Shown here piece by piece: positions 14,402 to 23,370 of a stretch of 64,000 nt of DNA. The DNA is from Avoscillospira sp045580485. Its GTDB lineage: Bacteria; Bacillota; Clostridia; Oscillospirales; Oscillospiraceae. Made by a program: the position numbers and the translations under genes. Numbering within the stretch: the first letter of the stretch is position 1; each line of letters opens with the position of its first letter. The stretch covers positions 1 through 64,000 of the forward strand of contig JAZNNW010000067.1 of assembly GCA_045580485.1 (NCBI GenBank). The letters run 5' to 3'. The notes beneath the pieces are model-generated. The model was given only the letters and a program-made list of their open reading frames with translations, searched no databases and was not told the origin of the DNA.

Positions 14402-15571
14402 TTATTCATAGTGCCAACAGATTGCGCCGCTGACACTGGGAGTTTCCAATTCGGCTTCTGTGGTGTACTGGCGAAGTTTCTGGTTACGGACAAGGTAATC
14501 ATCAGCAGTCTGATGATCCGATCCCGCCTTGAGGACGCCTTCCATAGTGTCACCAGCTTTTGCTACAGCACCAAGACCTTCCAGGGTAATGTCGCTGCCG
14601 ACCTTTTTCCATCCGACCCATTTGGTGGAATTGGCCGCACAGTATACACCAACATAGTCGACTCCAGTGGCTCTATCTGTCCACTGGAAACGGGTGTTGC
14701 TACTGTCTTTGCAGATTGCTTTTACGAGGCCGTGAACGCCGGGATAGATGCTTGCATTGCTGGTGCCTGTGGCGTAGAAGAGCTCACAATTTTCCTTCAA
14801 CGCCTGGACGATCCCGTCAATAGTCTCCTTGCCTGTGGTTAGGCCGATTTCCTCGAGCGAGGCATACATGGTAACGCTCACTTCATCCTTGTTCTGGTCC
14901 TCAATGGCCTTTTCCAAATCTTCGATTTCTTTTCTGAGATCCAGGTGTGCCTCTTCATTTTGTTCGTGCTGACCAAGGAGTTCTCCGAAACTTTCCAGAA
15001 GTTTCGGGTGTGCGTTTTCGTTCTCTTCGTGCTTTTCAATACACTCTTCTGTCTTTTGCAGGAGTTCAGGAAGAAGTGTAAACGAGCAAAACTCTCTTAC
15101 ATCTTCTGCTGTCATCCATGCCTCTGTGTTGTAGTCCACAGTTACGCCAAGCCCTTCGCCAATGATAATGCTCACAGGGAAACGCCTGACATCAACACCC
15201 GTAGAAGATGCCGCACAGACATACTGAGGATAATCACCGAGAGTTCCGTAATAGATCAGAACTTCACCTTTGTCCGGGTCGTTGGCAAAAATGCCATACT
15301 CCCTGAGCCAGAAACCTTCTGCGAGTCCGCCGTTCATATCAGACCGATACTCGATGGTAAGGCTTACTGTCGCTTTGTCGTATTTCGGTTCGGTGGATGT
15401 ACCGTTTGCAATAGGCTCCACCAGGTTTTTCAAGGCTCTCGGTTTTGCGCCCTCAGGAAGTGAGCCGCTACCCACCATAACCTTTGTGATGGCGAGTTTT
15501 TGCCCCGCCACCAGTTTTGCTATCAACTCATATCCGTCATTTGTGATGACGAAGCCATAATAGCTACCCAT
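14402..15571 (-). CDS. Tail-collar fibre protein (389 aa)
   Basis: Residues 1-160 match the tail-collar fibre N-terminal domain (YYGFVITNDGYELIAKLVAGQ, ITKVMVGSGSLPEG, GFWLREYGIFA), which attaches the fibre to the baseplate. Residues about 180-235 form a heptad-like coiled coil with two HEENENAH/HEQNEEAH repeats. The C-terminus holds the receptor-facing part with AGDTMEGVLKAGSDHQT. CGGAGGTAAATAAGT precedes the start, 2 bases after the preceding stop. A contractile-tail fibre is the natural reading. Confidence 0.85.
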   Translation of the reverse strand: MGSYYGFVITNDGYELIAKLVAGQKLAITKVMVGSGSLPEGAKPRALKNLVEPIANGTSTEPKYDKATVSLTIEYRSDMNGGLAEGFWLREYGIFANDPDKGEVLIYYGTLGDYPQYVCAASSTGVDVRRFPVSIIIGEGLGVTVDYNTEAWMTAEDVREFCSFTLLPELLQKTEECIEKHEENENAHPKLLESFGELLGQHEQNEEAHLDLRKEIEDLEKAIEDQNKDEVSVTMYASLEEIGLTTGKETIDGIVQALKENCELFYATGTSNASIYPGVHGLVKAICKDSSNTRFQWTDRATGVDYVGVYCAANSTKWVGWKKVGSDITLEGLGAVAKAGDTMEGVLKAGSDHQTADDYLVRNQKLRQYTTEAELETPSVSGAICWHYE

Positions 15572-15573
15572 AC

Positions 15574-16410
15574 TTATTTACCTCCGTTTCCAATAATCAT
15601 ATTTCCGAGCTCTGCATCACCGAGAACAGCAACTTTATCTTCCATACTGTCGTCTGGTGATCCTGCTGCTTGTACACCAAGAACCATTTCACCAAGAACG
15701 CCAACACCCAGAACTGCGGGACAAGATACGGACACATTGTCCTTGATTTCAGGAAGCCTTGTTGTTGTGAAACTTTGCGAGGCAGCAATAAACCAAACTG
15801 TATCAACAAAGCCGTGATCCTCAATGATTTCTGGAAGGGTGGTAAGCATGTACCCTCTTCCCCCTACGCCGTCCACAAGGGCCTCCGTGACTGCCTCTGG
15901 TGTTTCTGTAACGGCAATCATTTTGATACCTACGCCGGCGGCTTTGATAAACGGAGCTGTTAACAGTTGAGCTGCATTGTCTTCTGGGGGCAGTGGATCC
16001 GTTTCAAAAATCATCGTTGCAGGAATTTCTGGGTCCTCCCTGTAATACAAAGGCTTGTCCCAAAACATACGCAGTGCCTTGATGATATCAGGGTAGGTAC
16101 AGTCCGTGGTGTTCTTCAGAATTTTGTAAATCAGATACTGACGGTAGGTTTCGTCATCAAGTATGTCATGAGGAATTGGATCGCCGGCAAGTTTGCCAGC
16201 TTCCATTCTTGTCAGATCAACGATGTTTCCTACTCCGTCAAGCTGCTTGCCTACCGCTGTGTACACATCTCGATCATTTCTGAGTTCCTGAAAGAAGTCA
16301 TAGACTTGCTGAAGTTCTTCTCCCACCACTTCTACGAGAGCTTCTATGTTTGCTTTACCCCTGAACTGCTCAACGAGATCTGCCTTCAAAGAAGCAATGT
16401 AATCAACCAT
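15574..16410 (-). CDS. Baseplate wedge tail protein, gpI/DUF2612-like (278 aa)
   Basis: It contains DVYTAVGKQLDGVGNIVDL, the typical start of DUF2612-type proteins that sit next to gpJ, then KNTTDCTYPDIIKALRMFW. The C-terminal third has short VLG repeats (VLGVGVLGEMVLGVQ). It probably forms the outer wedge tip that carries the fibre. The ATG at 16410 overlaps the gpJ stop (TGATG). Confidence 0.8.
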   Translation of the reverse strand: MVDYIASLKADLVEQFRGKANIEALVEVVGEELQQVYDFFQELRNDRDVYTAVGKQLDGVGNIVDLTRMEAGKLAGDPIPHDILDDETYRQYLIYKILKNTTDCTYPDIIKALRMFWDKPLYYREDPEIPATMIFETDPLPPEDNAAQLLTAPFIKAAGVGIKMIAVTETPEAVTEALVDGVGGRGYMLTTLPEIIEDHGFVDTVWFIAASQSFTTTRLPEIKDNVSVSCPAVLGVGVLGEMVLGVQAAGSPDDSMEDKVAVLGDAELGNMIIGNGGK

Positions 16411-17854
16411 CAATCGCCACCTCGATCATATCTTCAGTCGTGCGAGCCCTCTGCCGTGCCGTAATTACTACGCTTCTGGCAGTATAACTCGACGGATTTA
16501 CGGATGGATCTTCGGTTGTGTAAATGCCAATATCGATATAGCTGATGCCGGAGCAAGCTGCATAGAGTTCGGACATAAACTCTTGTGGCACAACATCGCT
16601 TCCGGCATCAAGTTTTTCAACATTCTTGAGCACTACCTCTCGCAGCAACTCAACATAGTTGGGCGGGATCGGCTCATTCTTTCTAAGAGTGATACCGAGC
16701 CTGAACCATGTGTAGATCGTTGTGGGTCTGTTGAACCGGATCGTGATATCTTCGTCATATGCGCCAGCCAGCACGATAGCGGTGTTTCCGTGTGTGTTGA
16801 TGCCCCCTGCTTTGTTAGCAAGGATCTGCTGGGCAATTTCGGTAGAGTCACCGCCGTCAACAACAATCTCGATGCTGTGAGGTGGTCTTCCATATTCGTC
16901 CCACTCGTGTGTTGCGTTCTCATACGGAGCAACGCTCGTGACACCTTGAACATTCTTCAGGATCGCACTGCGGATGCTTTCAAGCATCCTGGAGGATCTG
17001 TTGAAAATCTTGTCGGCATAAGACTGACGGAACTCCGTGTCTGTCTCCTCATCTCGACCTGCAATGTAGCCGCATATATTCACAACTTTCTGGAGGCCGG
17101 CATCTGCCTTGACAATATTTGTAATGACACCCTCCGGCAAAAGAATGTCTCCTGTTTCAACTGTGCCGAAAACAATGACGGATGTGACCGTTTCCGTCGT
17201 AAGATTTTCGGAAAGCACAAGCGCATTTATGGAGGTCAGATCGTCTGCCTCCAACTTCAAGGTCTCACCAGCTTCATCAACAGATACATCAAAGCCTTCT
17301 GCCGTGATTGCGTTTGCAAGACCTTTCAGGATGGAGTTGACGCTTGCTTCTTGAGAGGAAAAAGAATACACCGCACCATTGATGGCTGCGGTGTAGACAC
17401 TACCAACTTCTGCCGAAGCGACCTTGATATCGACCTTATTGAATGAGCTTCGTGTGATTTTCTTTGTGCTCGTTAAGCTGAGCTGCGTTGTGGGATTCGT
17501 TGTTGAAGAAATCATTGTTCCCGCTGCAAGGACGGTTCCGTCAGTACCGGTGCAATGAATAGGATAATACGACTTGGCAGCAGTTTCTCGTGTTGTGCCG
17601 CCGTACTGGGCTGCATTATCCAAACTTCGCCCTTCTGCCGATGCAGGATACATAGCGTAGTAGATGTCCTCGCCGAACTCCCATAGCTCAGCGCACCGAT
17701 CTGCAACATTTGTCAAAAAGTGGTTCAAAAACGATTCGGGATTTTGTCTTGTGTTTACGCCCCACTTCTTTGACAGGTTTTTGTGCATATCATCTATGAT
17801 GACATCAAGTCTTTTAATGTTAGGACCGTTCGGTGTCAATCCGTATTCAGCCAT
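16403..17854 (-). CDS. Baseplate J-like protein (483 aa)
   Basis: This is a gpJ-family wedge protein of contractile tails. AEGRSLDNAAQYGGTTRETA is the classic N-terminal motif, followed by the beta sandwich with GTVLAAGTMIS, the middle TDTEFRQSYADKIFNR and the ending ITARQRARTTEDMIEV. Length is within the family range. It overlaps the gp25-like gene by 8 bases; GAGGTGACTTTGT precedes the ATG. Confidence 0.93.
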   Translation of the reverse strand: MAEYGLTPNGPNIKRLDVIIDDMHKNLSKKWGVNTRQNPESFLNHFLTNVADRCAELWEFGEDIYYAMYPASAEGRSLDNAAQYGGTTRETAAKSYYPIHCTGTDGTVLAAGTMISSTTNPTTQLSLTSTKKITRSSFNKVDIKVASAEVGSVYTAAINGAVYSFSSQEASVNSILKGLANAITAEGFDVSVDEAGETLKLEADDLTSINALVLSENLTTETVTSVIVFGTVETGDILLPEGVITNIVKADAGLQKVVNICGYIAGRDEETDTEFRQSYADKIFNRSSRMLESIRSAILKNVQGVTSVAPYENATHEWDEYGRPPHSIEIVVDGGDSTEIAQQILANKAGGINTHGNTAIVLAGAYDEDITIRFNRPTTIYTWFRLGITLRKNEPIPPNYVELLREVVLKNVEKLDAGSDVVPQEFMSELYAACSGISYIDIGIYTTEDPSVNPSSYTARSVVITARQRARTTEDMIEVAIDG

Positions 17855-18200
17855 ACAAAGTCACCTCATCTCTAAAAACAGCTTCACCCACAGTGCAGGT
17901 GTAAACAAATTTTGCTGTCCGGGCGGCACGATCATATTCAGCCGATGTGACCTCCGCAGCAGTTACTTCATCCACCTTCATGATCTCATCCCTGATGAGA
18001 TGACGGATTTTCGTTGTGTTTGGATCTTTCACAAACACTTCTTCGAACCAGGGGAAGCCGAGCTCCGGTCCAAGCCTCCACTCGTTGTATATCCACCGCA
18101 ATCTGATCTTTACCGCTTGGCGGACGCTCTCTGTCGTGGATATGTCTCCCGTGTCCGACACTTTGATATCTCCACCAGTGTCGAGCATGATGTCTAACAT
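17847..18200 (-). CDS. GPW/gp25-like baseplate wedge protein (117 aa)
   Basis: MLDIMLDTGGDIKVSD starts a protein with the gp25 signature: SVRQAVKIRLRWIYNEWRL, LGFPWFEEVF and late EYDRAARTAKFVYTC. In contractile tails this triggers sheath attachment at the baseplate. The start at 18200 is set by GGGGGGAACTTG. The 5' extension of the frame has no family match. Confidence 0.9.
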   Translation of the reverse strand: MLDIMLDTGGDIKVSDTGDISTTESVRQAVKIRLRWIYNEWRLGPELGFPWFEEVFVKDPNTTKIRHLIRDEIMKVDEVTAAEVTSAEYDRAARTAKFVYTCTVGEAVFRDEVTLYG

Positions 18201-18341
18201 CAAGTTCCCCCCCTTCGTTTGTTTGTGCCGAGAAATCACCCTACCGGCCGTAGGAAACACCCTTTACCTGTCGGAGTGTAAATTTGTGGTCGCACAAAAG
18301 TGCCGCTAAAAACGATTGTGCTGCCTTTTGCAGCCTAATAC
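18201..18341. other. Short gap with two small hairpins
   Basis: No gene is present. On the minus strand, GCTGCaaaagGCAGC and GCACttttGTGC lie close together after the spike stop, with the motif CGTTTTTAGCGG between them. There is no T tract, so they are probably not terminators. Confidence 0.45.
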
Positions 18342-18953
18342 TTATGCAGGAGCCGATGTTTTTCCTCCGCTGTCGCCGGTATGCGTGTGCGTGGCAAGAC
18401 TCACGCCAGATCCGGTTACATCGCCGGCAGACTGTACAGTTCCGCTGACTAACAGGTTGCCGTTTATCTGAACCTTTGCTGCATCGATTTGCACGGAGCC
18501 TTTTCTGACGGTAATTCTTGTTCCATATGCGTCGACAACCACTGCGTCTGATGCGCAGGCAGTCTGAACGGCATCATTTGATCCCATAAACATTCCGGGG
18601 ATGCACATTGCATTGCTCATATCAAAAGCGAGGTCTGTGGCTGTCTCCTGTCCGTACATCCAGTAATCAAGTGATTGCTCTGCTATAACAATCAGACAGC
18701 CGTCTCCGGGCTTTACTGGAAATGCAACTGTACAGTTCTGTCCTGCGCCCTGAGGGAACACCACCGGAACACCAGTTACCTGTGGATAATCCATCGTCGT
18801 TCCATCTGGCTTCTTGAATTTCATAGATGGAAGGACAGATGCAACCATTTTCCCGGGATCGAAAGAAACAACCGTTCCAGGCATAGCCGTGTGCATGCCA
18901 CTCATTTTATTTTTGATGGTATTATCTATCTCGGCTACAAATTCCTGCATCAT
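18342..18953 (-). CDS. Baseplate spike, Gp138-like (203 aa)
   Basis: An N-terminal OB-like domain (GTVVSFDPGKMVASVLP, VPVVFPQGAGQN, GCLIVIAEQSLDYW) is followed by a beta-helix region with GTRITVRKGSVQIDA. The C-terminal tip ATHTHTGDSGGKTSAPA has the HXH pattern known to bind metal at the apex of membrane-piercing spikes. It punctures the host envelope on sheath contraction. Two ATGs are adjacent at 18953 and 18950, overlapping the hub stop. Confidence 0.88.
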   Translation of the reverse strand: MMQEFVAEIDNTIKNKMSGMHTAMPGTVVSFDPGKMVASVLPSMKFKKPDGTTMDYPQVTGVPVVFPQGAGQNCTVAFPVKPGDGCLIVIAEQSLDYWMYGQETATDLAFDMSNAMCIPGMFMGSNDAVQTACASDAVVVDAYGTRITVRKGSVQIDAAKVQINGNLLVSGTVQSAGDVTGSGVSLATHTHTGDSGGKTSAPA

Positions 18954-19822
18954 TTTTCCTTCACCTCCAGAAGGCGAGCTTTGCAAATCCAGTCCCCGCT
19001 GACATTGTCACCCTGCATATCAATCGAATACACCCGGAAATAACCGGTAACTGCTTTGCTTTCAACTTTCACATAGTCGCTGACATGGATCGCTCCGTTC
19101 ATAAAATAGACAACATCCCAACCGTTTTCATTTTCGGCGGATTCTTCAGACTGAGACGCAGACACCTGTGCAGGGATTCCAAGCAAACCAGTATCGGGAG
19201 AGAGCACAAACACTTCCTTGCTCATCACATCCTTCGGTTTCTTGACCTGCATAATACCATTCTGCAAACTCCATACGAGTCCACAGCAGTTACATCCCTT
19301 GGTCATTATATCTTTCGCCTGACCGACAAAGCTGAAGCCGTTTGCAATGTCCACAAACTCTGCATTGTAGGAGTAGGAAACAGCCACGCCCATCTGAGAA
19401 GCCACATCGTCAAAGATCGTCTTCCAATTAACAGTGCCGTTGTACGAGACGCTCACATAGGTATCACGGATCTCTACAAGGTTTCCGATCACATCTATAT
19501 CTGTCTTTCTGTCGGCGCCGTCATCTGTGGTCTGAACAAAACTGATAATACCAGTGAAGATAAGAGGAATAACATTTCCGTATCCAGCCTTCAACACAAG
19601 TACGCAGTCCTTTTCTTTGATAATCGAAAGATGTTCATCATTAAGGTTCCAAATCGCAACCTTACATGTATTCTGGGTCTGCTTCTCGCTTTTCTGGCAG
19701 GAAAAGGAAATATGAAGAGGAACAGGCTGTCTTTTATTCGTTTCACCAATTTCAAAACCTGTACCACCAGCCGGACCGCATGCAATTCTATATTGGCGAT
19801 CAAAGTTTCTGTACCCTGCCAT
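18950..19822 (-). CDS. Baseplate hub protein (290 aa)
   Basis: MAGYRNFDRQYRIACGP begins a two-lobed beta protein with SFSCQKSEKQTQNTCKVAIWNL and FTGIISFVQTTDDGADRKT. This pattern is seen in hub proteins related to gp27/protein D that sit directly above the spike gene. The start at 19822 follows AGGAGGGGTCAC; upstream in-frame codons lie in the structured gap. It would cap the tube and hold the spike. Confidence 0.8.
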   Translation of the reverse strand: MAGYRNFDRQYRIACGPAGGTGFEIGETNKRQPVPLHISFSCQKSEKQTQNTCKVAIWNLNDEHLSIIKEKDCVLVLKAGYGNVIPLIFTGIISFVQTTDDGADRKTDIDVIGNLVEIRDTYVSVSYNGTVNWKTIFDDVASQMGVAVSYSYNAEFVDIANGFSFVGQAKDIMTKGCNCCGLVWSLQNGIMQVKKPKDVMSKEVFVLSPDTGLLGIPAQVSASQSEESAENENGWDVVYFMNGAIHVSDYVKVESKAVTGYFRVYSIDMQGDNVSGDWICKARLLEVKEK

Positions 19823-19912
19823 GTGACCCCTCCTGTTTGATCTGTCATTTGAAACGACCAAGAATTTTGTGCGGATCACTGATCCGTACAATTAAAAATC
19901 GGTTTGGTTCTA

Positions 19913-19945
19913 TTACGGTTACGGTTACGGTTACGGTTACGGTTA
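19913..19945. repeat. Tandem hexanucleotide repeat (TTACGG)5.5
   Basis: Five and a half exact copies of TTACGG (plus strand; CCGTAA on minus) end about 90 bases before the hub start codon. Exact short tandem repeats are rare in phage genomes and can change copy number by slippage. Confidence 0.85.
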
Positions 19946-20007
19946 TGCGTGGAAAATCCGCAGAATGTCCGTCGGACTGTCTTTGTGACTGTCCTTAATA
20001 CAAAACA

Positions 20008-20056
20008 AAGGAAAGCCTGCATCGCCATGTGTCGTCTGGGTTTGCATGCTTTCCTT
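20008..20056 (-). terminator. Terminator-like hairpin in the tail operon
   Basis: Arms 20008-20016 and 20048-20056 pair perfectly (9 bp), with further inner pairs (ATGCA/TGCAG region). On the minus strand the stem is followed by TGTTTTGT. It could stop part of the transcripts after the plug gene. Confidence 0.5.
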
Positions 20057-20091
20057 CGCCTTGTTCAATTTTTCTTTTGGTATCCATAGGA

Positions 20092-20118
20092 CTGTCCTGC
20101 GATTTGTCCGCAGGACAG
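20092..20118 (-). repeat. Perfect 10-bp hairpin
   Basis: Arms 20092-20101 and 20109-20118 are exactly complementary, around a 7-base loop. It lies just after the plug stop codon. The arms include GGACAG, which recurs nearby. Confidence 0.6.
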
Positions 20119-20143
20119 ATCCATCGGATAACCATTATGCTTC

Positions 20144-20464
20144 TTACTGATTGATTGAAACTGGGCAGAAGATGAACTTTGCTTTCCCGTTAAGAAAATC
20201 ATTTCTTCCGATGTGCTCCAGATTTGTGATAACACCAAAGATGCCATCCGGCAGTTTCGTGACTCCATAGAACACATTCAGGGGAAAACTTGGAACAATC
20301 TTAACACCCTGAACAATCGGATCGTTCTGCGTTGTGAGCAGGCTGAATTTCCAGTAGTCGCAGGTGTCGTTGTAGGTGAAGCGGATTAGATATGCCTTGC
20401 CATCAAGAACAATGCGTGAAACACTATCGTTCATATCCGGCACATTTATGACAATGTATTCCAT
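20144..20464 (-). CDS. Baseplate plug family protein (106 aa)
   Basis: MEYIVINVPDMNDSVSRI is a small beta protein with YLIRFTYNDTCDYWKFSL and VFYGVTKLPDGIFGV, matching the small phage baseplate-plug family. It would sit at the end of the tube. AAAGGAGTAAAT sets the start at 20464, which overlaps nothing essential. A longer frame with five extra codons is possible. Confidence 0.75.
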   Translation of the reverse strand: MEYIVINVPDMNDSVSRIVLDGKAYLIRFTYNDTCDYWKFSLLTTQNDPIVQGVKIVPSFPLNVFYGVTKLPDGIFGVITNLEHIGRNDFLNGKAKFIFCPVSINQ

Positions 20465-20475
20465 ATTTACTCCTT

Positions 20476-21078
20476 TCACCCCAAAAGTCCCATACTCTCT
20501 GCAGCTCCATACAGGATACTGGACTTGCTATCCTCGGGTGTTGCTGCATCGCCGCTCGGAGAGGATCCTCCTCCGCCTTCTGAACCACTGCTTTCCGTGG
20601 ATGTGCCGGCTGTTCCCGCCTGTGCTTCGGTATCCCCACTTTTTCCGTATCCATCAGGAATGGTCGTGGTCGATGCATAGGTGATACGGATTTTCTTGAA
20701 CGAGATAGGAATTTCTCTGGCATAGCCAACTTCAGGGGATTTGCTGATGGTCATGCTCTCGATTGCCATGCTCGTAAAAGTCCGATCTGAGGTTACGATA
20801 TTAACCGGCTCGGCATTGTAGAAAATCTCCTCCAACTGCTTGCAAACCTGTTCCACTCTACCAGGACCCGAACCATGCCTACCATACCAAGTAACAGGGG
20901 TATCCGTGACAAAGAGTGTCATGCTGAGCGTTTCCGCACCAATGATGATTGCGTCACTGACAGAAAATCCATCTTCTACGGCATACTCAGGGACGGTGGA
21001 TTCGAACCCACGCTCCTCACTTATAAGGGCATCAAATTCCAGTCCGTTAATCGTAACTGGCTGTTTTGCTTTTGCCAT
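20476..21078 (-). CDS. Baseplate/distal tail adaptor protein (200 aa)
   Basis: Residues 1-135 form a beta-rich domain with INGLEFDALISEERGFES and IVTSDRTFTSMAIESMTI, like baseplate proteins placed directly after the tape measure in contractile phages. The C-terminal 60 residues are Gly/Ser/Glu-rich low complexity. In other phages this position is often taken by a LysM-bearing gp53-type protein; no LysM is seen here. AGGTGGTTAT precedes the ATG. Confidence 0.7.
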   Translation of the reverse strand: MAKAKQPVTINGLEFDALISEERGFESTVPEYAVEDGFSVSDAIIIGAETLSMTLFVTDTPVTWYGRHGSGPGRVEQVCKQLEEIFYNAEPVNIVTSDRTFTSMAIESMTISKSPEVGYAREIPISFKKIRITYASTTTIPDGYGKSGDTEAQAGTAGTSTESSGSEGGGGSSPSGDAATPEDSKSSILYGAAESMGLLG

Positions 21079-21086
21079 ATAACCAC

Positions 21087-23351
21087 CTACCTTGCATAAG
21101 CGAGACCACGAGCCAACTCTGCGGTGACATCAGTGGCCGATTTATCCATTGCAGTGGCAGCTTTCTGTTGAATCGCTCTATCACCATTAAACTCATTGTT
21201 TATTTCTACATTCTGAACAACGCTCTTGCTTACGGTGGCTCCAGAAACAGCAGCGGCTGTAACAGGGCTAACAGATCCAACACGAGCCATGGCATACATC
21301 CCATCGACCGCAGTTTTCATCATCCCGCCGAAATTACCGTTTACGGCAGCAATGCCTTTCACAATATTTCTTATGCCAGTGAATATGCTACCGGTTTGTA
21401 TTGCTGTGAAAACCTTCTTCCCTCGCTGCCCAGTGATGAGCTCAGGTCCTTCCTCACCAGCAACAAAGGTGTCATCAGAATATTCTGTACCGTCTGCATA
21501 TCCGTTTACAGCAGCTGCAGCGGGTGTGTCCGGATCTCCGTCAAAGATTAGATCAACAATCCAACCAAGGCCGTCTGCTACCCATCCAACGACCTTTGCG
21601 ATGGCATCAATAATGACACCAAGGATATCTGCAATAGGACCGAGGATGGCGAGTATCGGCTCCAAGATGGGGAGTATTGCGGACAAAAGCTCTACTACGA
21701 GAGGCATAATTGCCAAAGCGAGCTGCGAAATGATCTCAAAGAGCGGTGTCAGAATAGGCAAGATCGCAGTGATAAGTTCAAGTATCACCGGCAGGATTGC
21801 CTCAACGATCTCCAACAGCGGCGGCACAATCGCTTGTATCAGCTCGAGAATTATGGGCAAAACAGCCTCTACGATTTGTGTGATTATCGGAAGCAGCGTA
21901 TTGATGAGATCAATTATGATCGGAAGGACTGCATCGATTATCTGCAGCAGCAGTGGCAGCAATGCCGATAGGATCGAAACAAATACAGGCAAAACCGCCT
22001 GTATGATTTGGACAAGAACCGGGATAATTTTTTGCAGCAACTTTGACATCGCCGGCAAAACGGTTTGTACGATTTTCGTTAAGAACGGTGTGAGCCGTTG
22101 TACGGCACCAACTATAACCGGAATCACCGCTCGCCCAATATCGGCCAACATTGGCAAGACTTGTTTTACTGCATCAAGCAGTTGCTGACCGATTCCTTTT
22201 GCAAATTCCTTGATTAGTGGAATGATGCCCTTTACTTGATTCCAAAGATCCTGAACCGAACCTTTGAATTTCTCAGTGTCAATACCGGCTTTCTCAAGCA
22301 TGGTACCTAAGAGCGAATTATTTCCTTGCATGAAATTGAAGAAGTCTTCAATTAAAAGGAAAAGCAAAATAAAGCCAGCTGCTATTGCTACCGTTTTTAG
22401 CTTTATGCCATTGAGAAGTCCGCCCATATTCTTCAGGAAGCCAAGTATCTTTCCGCCATTAAATGCAAGAAAGATAGCACCTGCCGAACCAGCAATCAAC
22501 TTCAACAAATTGTTCGTACCACCGAGCTTTTCACTCAGCTTCATGACTCCGTCTCTTACTTTGGTCAAGACCCGCAGTACGAGTTCGAACCCTTTTACCA
22601 TTACCTTCGCAATGGAATTTGTGACGCCCAGCATCTCGTTGGTATCTGCAAGCCAAAGTCCCCACTTGTTGCGGATAATGGTCAATGCATCTGTGACCGT
22701 CATTTTCACATTGCCGAAGTTTGCTTCGATGGTATCAGCGCAATCGATAAAGGCTGCTTTTAGATCCTCGACAGTGAATTTCCCATCGGTTGCCATCTGT
22801 TCGAGCTGATCGGATGTCGTTCCGAGCCGCTTGTTAAGCAACTCAACAGCCTCCGGAGATCTCTCGAGCATTTGGCTTAATGTCTCACTATCGACATAAC
22901 CCTTTGCAAACGACTTGTTGATAGCCTCCATCAGGCCAGCAATTTCCTCGTTCGTTTTACCTGCTGTCTTGAACAGCATTGTTGCGGCATTGTTGAACTT
23001 GATAGCCTCATCTACACTGCCAAACAGGTTGGAGTTTTCCTTGACAAGGTTCGAAACCATTTTTGCGGTTTCTGAGTATTCAGATCTCGTAGCGGTAGCA
23101 GACTCCAGTATCTTTTGCTGAATTTCTGCTTGATCGCCAAGACCACTTGTGGAGTTGCGGATTTGGTCCTTAACCCTTGTAAATTCCTCAACAAGACCAT
23201 TGATAGCAGACAAACTGAAGCCGATGCCAATGGCTCCAAGCACTTTCGTGGCGGTTTCTTTAATGTCCGCTATCGAGTCATTGACTTTTTTTACATCTTC
23301 ATTTTTGACCTTAAAGCCGACCTTGTTGATAAACTCCGAAATCGTCGCCAT
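21087..23351 (-). CDS. Tape measure protein (754 aa)
   Basis: The N-terminal 250 residues match the tape-measure N-domain (MATISEFINKVGFKVKNED, ETAKMVSNLVKENSNLFG). Hydrophobic helices appear at about 285-345. Residues about 400-590 are a strikingly regular run of roughly 11-residue units built on ILPIILELI and AVLP. A C-terminal domain carries GEEGPELITG. It sets tail length and is ejected with DNA. The start follows GAGGTGATGGG. Length implies a tail of roughly 110 nm by the usual 1.5 angstrom per residue rule. Confidence 0.92.
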   Translation of the reverse strand: MATISEFINKVGFKVKNEDVKKVNDSIADIKETATKVLGAIGIGFSLSAINGLVEEFTRVKDQIRNSTSGLGDQAEIQQKILESATATRSEYSETAKMVSNLVKENSNLFGSVDEAIKFNNAATMLFKTAGKTNEEIAGLMEAINKSFAKGYVDSETLSQMLERSPEAVELLNKRLGTTSDQLEQMATDGKFTVEDLKAAFIDCADTIEANFGNVKMTVTDALTIIRNKWGLWLADTNEMLGVTNSIAKVMVKGFELVLRVLTKVRDGVMKLSEKLGGTNNLLKLIAGSAGAIFLAFNGGKILGFLKNMGGLLNGIKLKTVAIAAGFILLFLLIEDFFNFMQGNNSLLGTMLEKAGIDTEKFKGSVQDLWNQVKGIIPLIKEFAKGIGQQLLDAVKQVLPMLADIGRAVIPVIVGAVQRLTPFLTKIVQTVLPAMSKLLQKIIPVLVQIIQAVLPVFVSILSALLPLLLQIIDAVLPIIIDLINTLLPIITQIVEAVLPIILELIQAIVPPLLEIVEAILPVILELITAILPILTPLFEIISQLALAIMPLVVELLSAILPILEPILAILGPIADILGVIIDAIAKVVGWVADGLGWIVDLIFDGDPDTPAAAAVNGYADGTEYSDDTFVAGEEGPELITGQRGKKVFTAIQTGSIFTGIRNIVKGIAAVNGNFGGMMKTAVDGMYAMARVGSVSPVTAAAVSGATVSKSVVQNVEINNEFNGDRAIQQKAATAMDKSATDVTAELARGLAYAR

Positions 23352-23370
23352 CCCATCACCTCACTTCCGC

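Larger units (their letters stand above)
19823..20143 (-). other. Structured 320-base non-coding gap in the tail operon
   Basis: No credible gene lies between the plug and hub genes. The gap holds a hexanucleotide repeat (19913-19945), a 10-bp perfect hairpin (20092-20118), a terminator-like hairpin (20008-20056), a GGATCA/TGATCC palindrome near 19872-19885 and three copies of GGACAGTC or its overlap. Such a long structured gap inside a tail operon is unusual. Confidence 0.7.
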
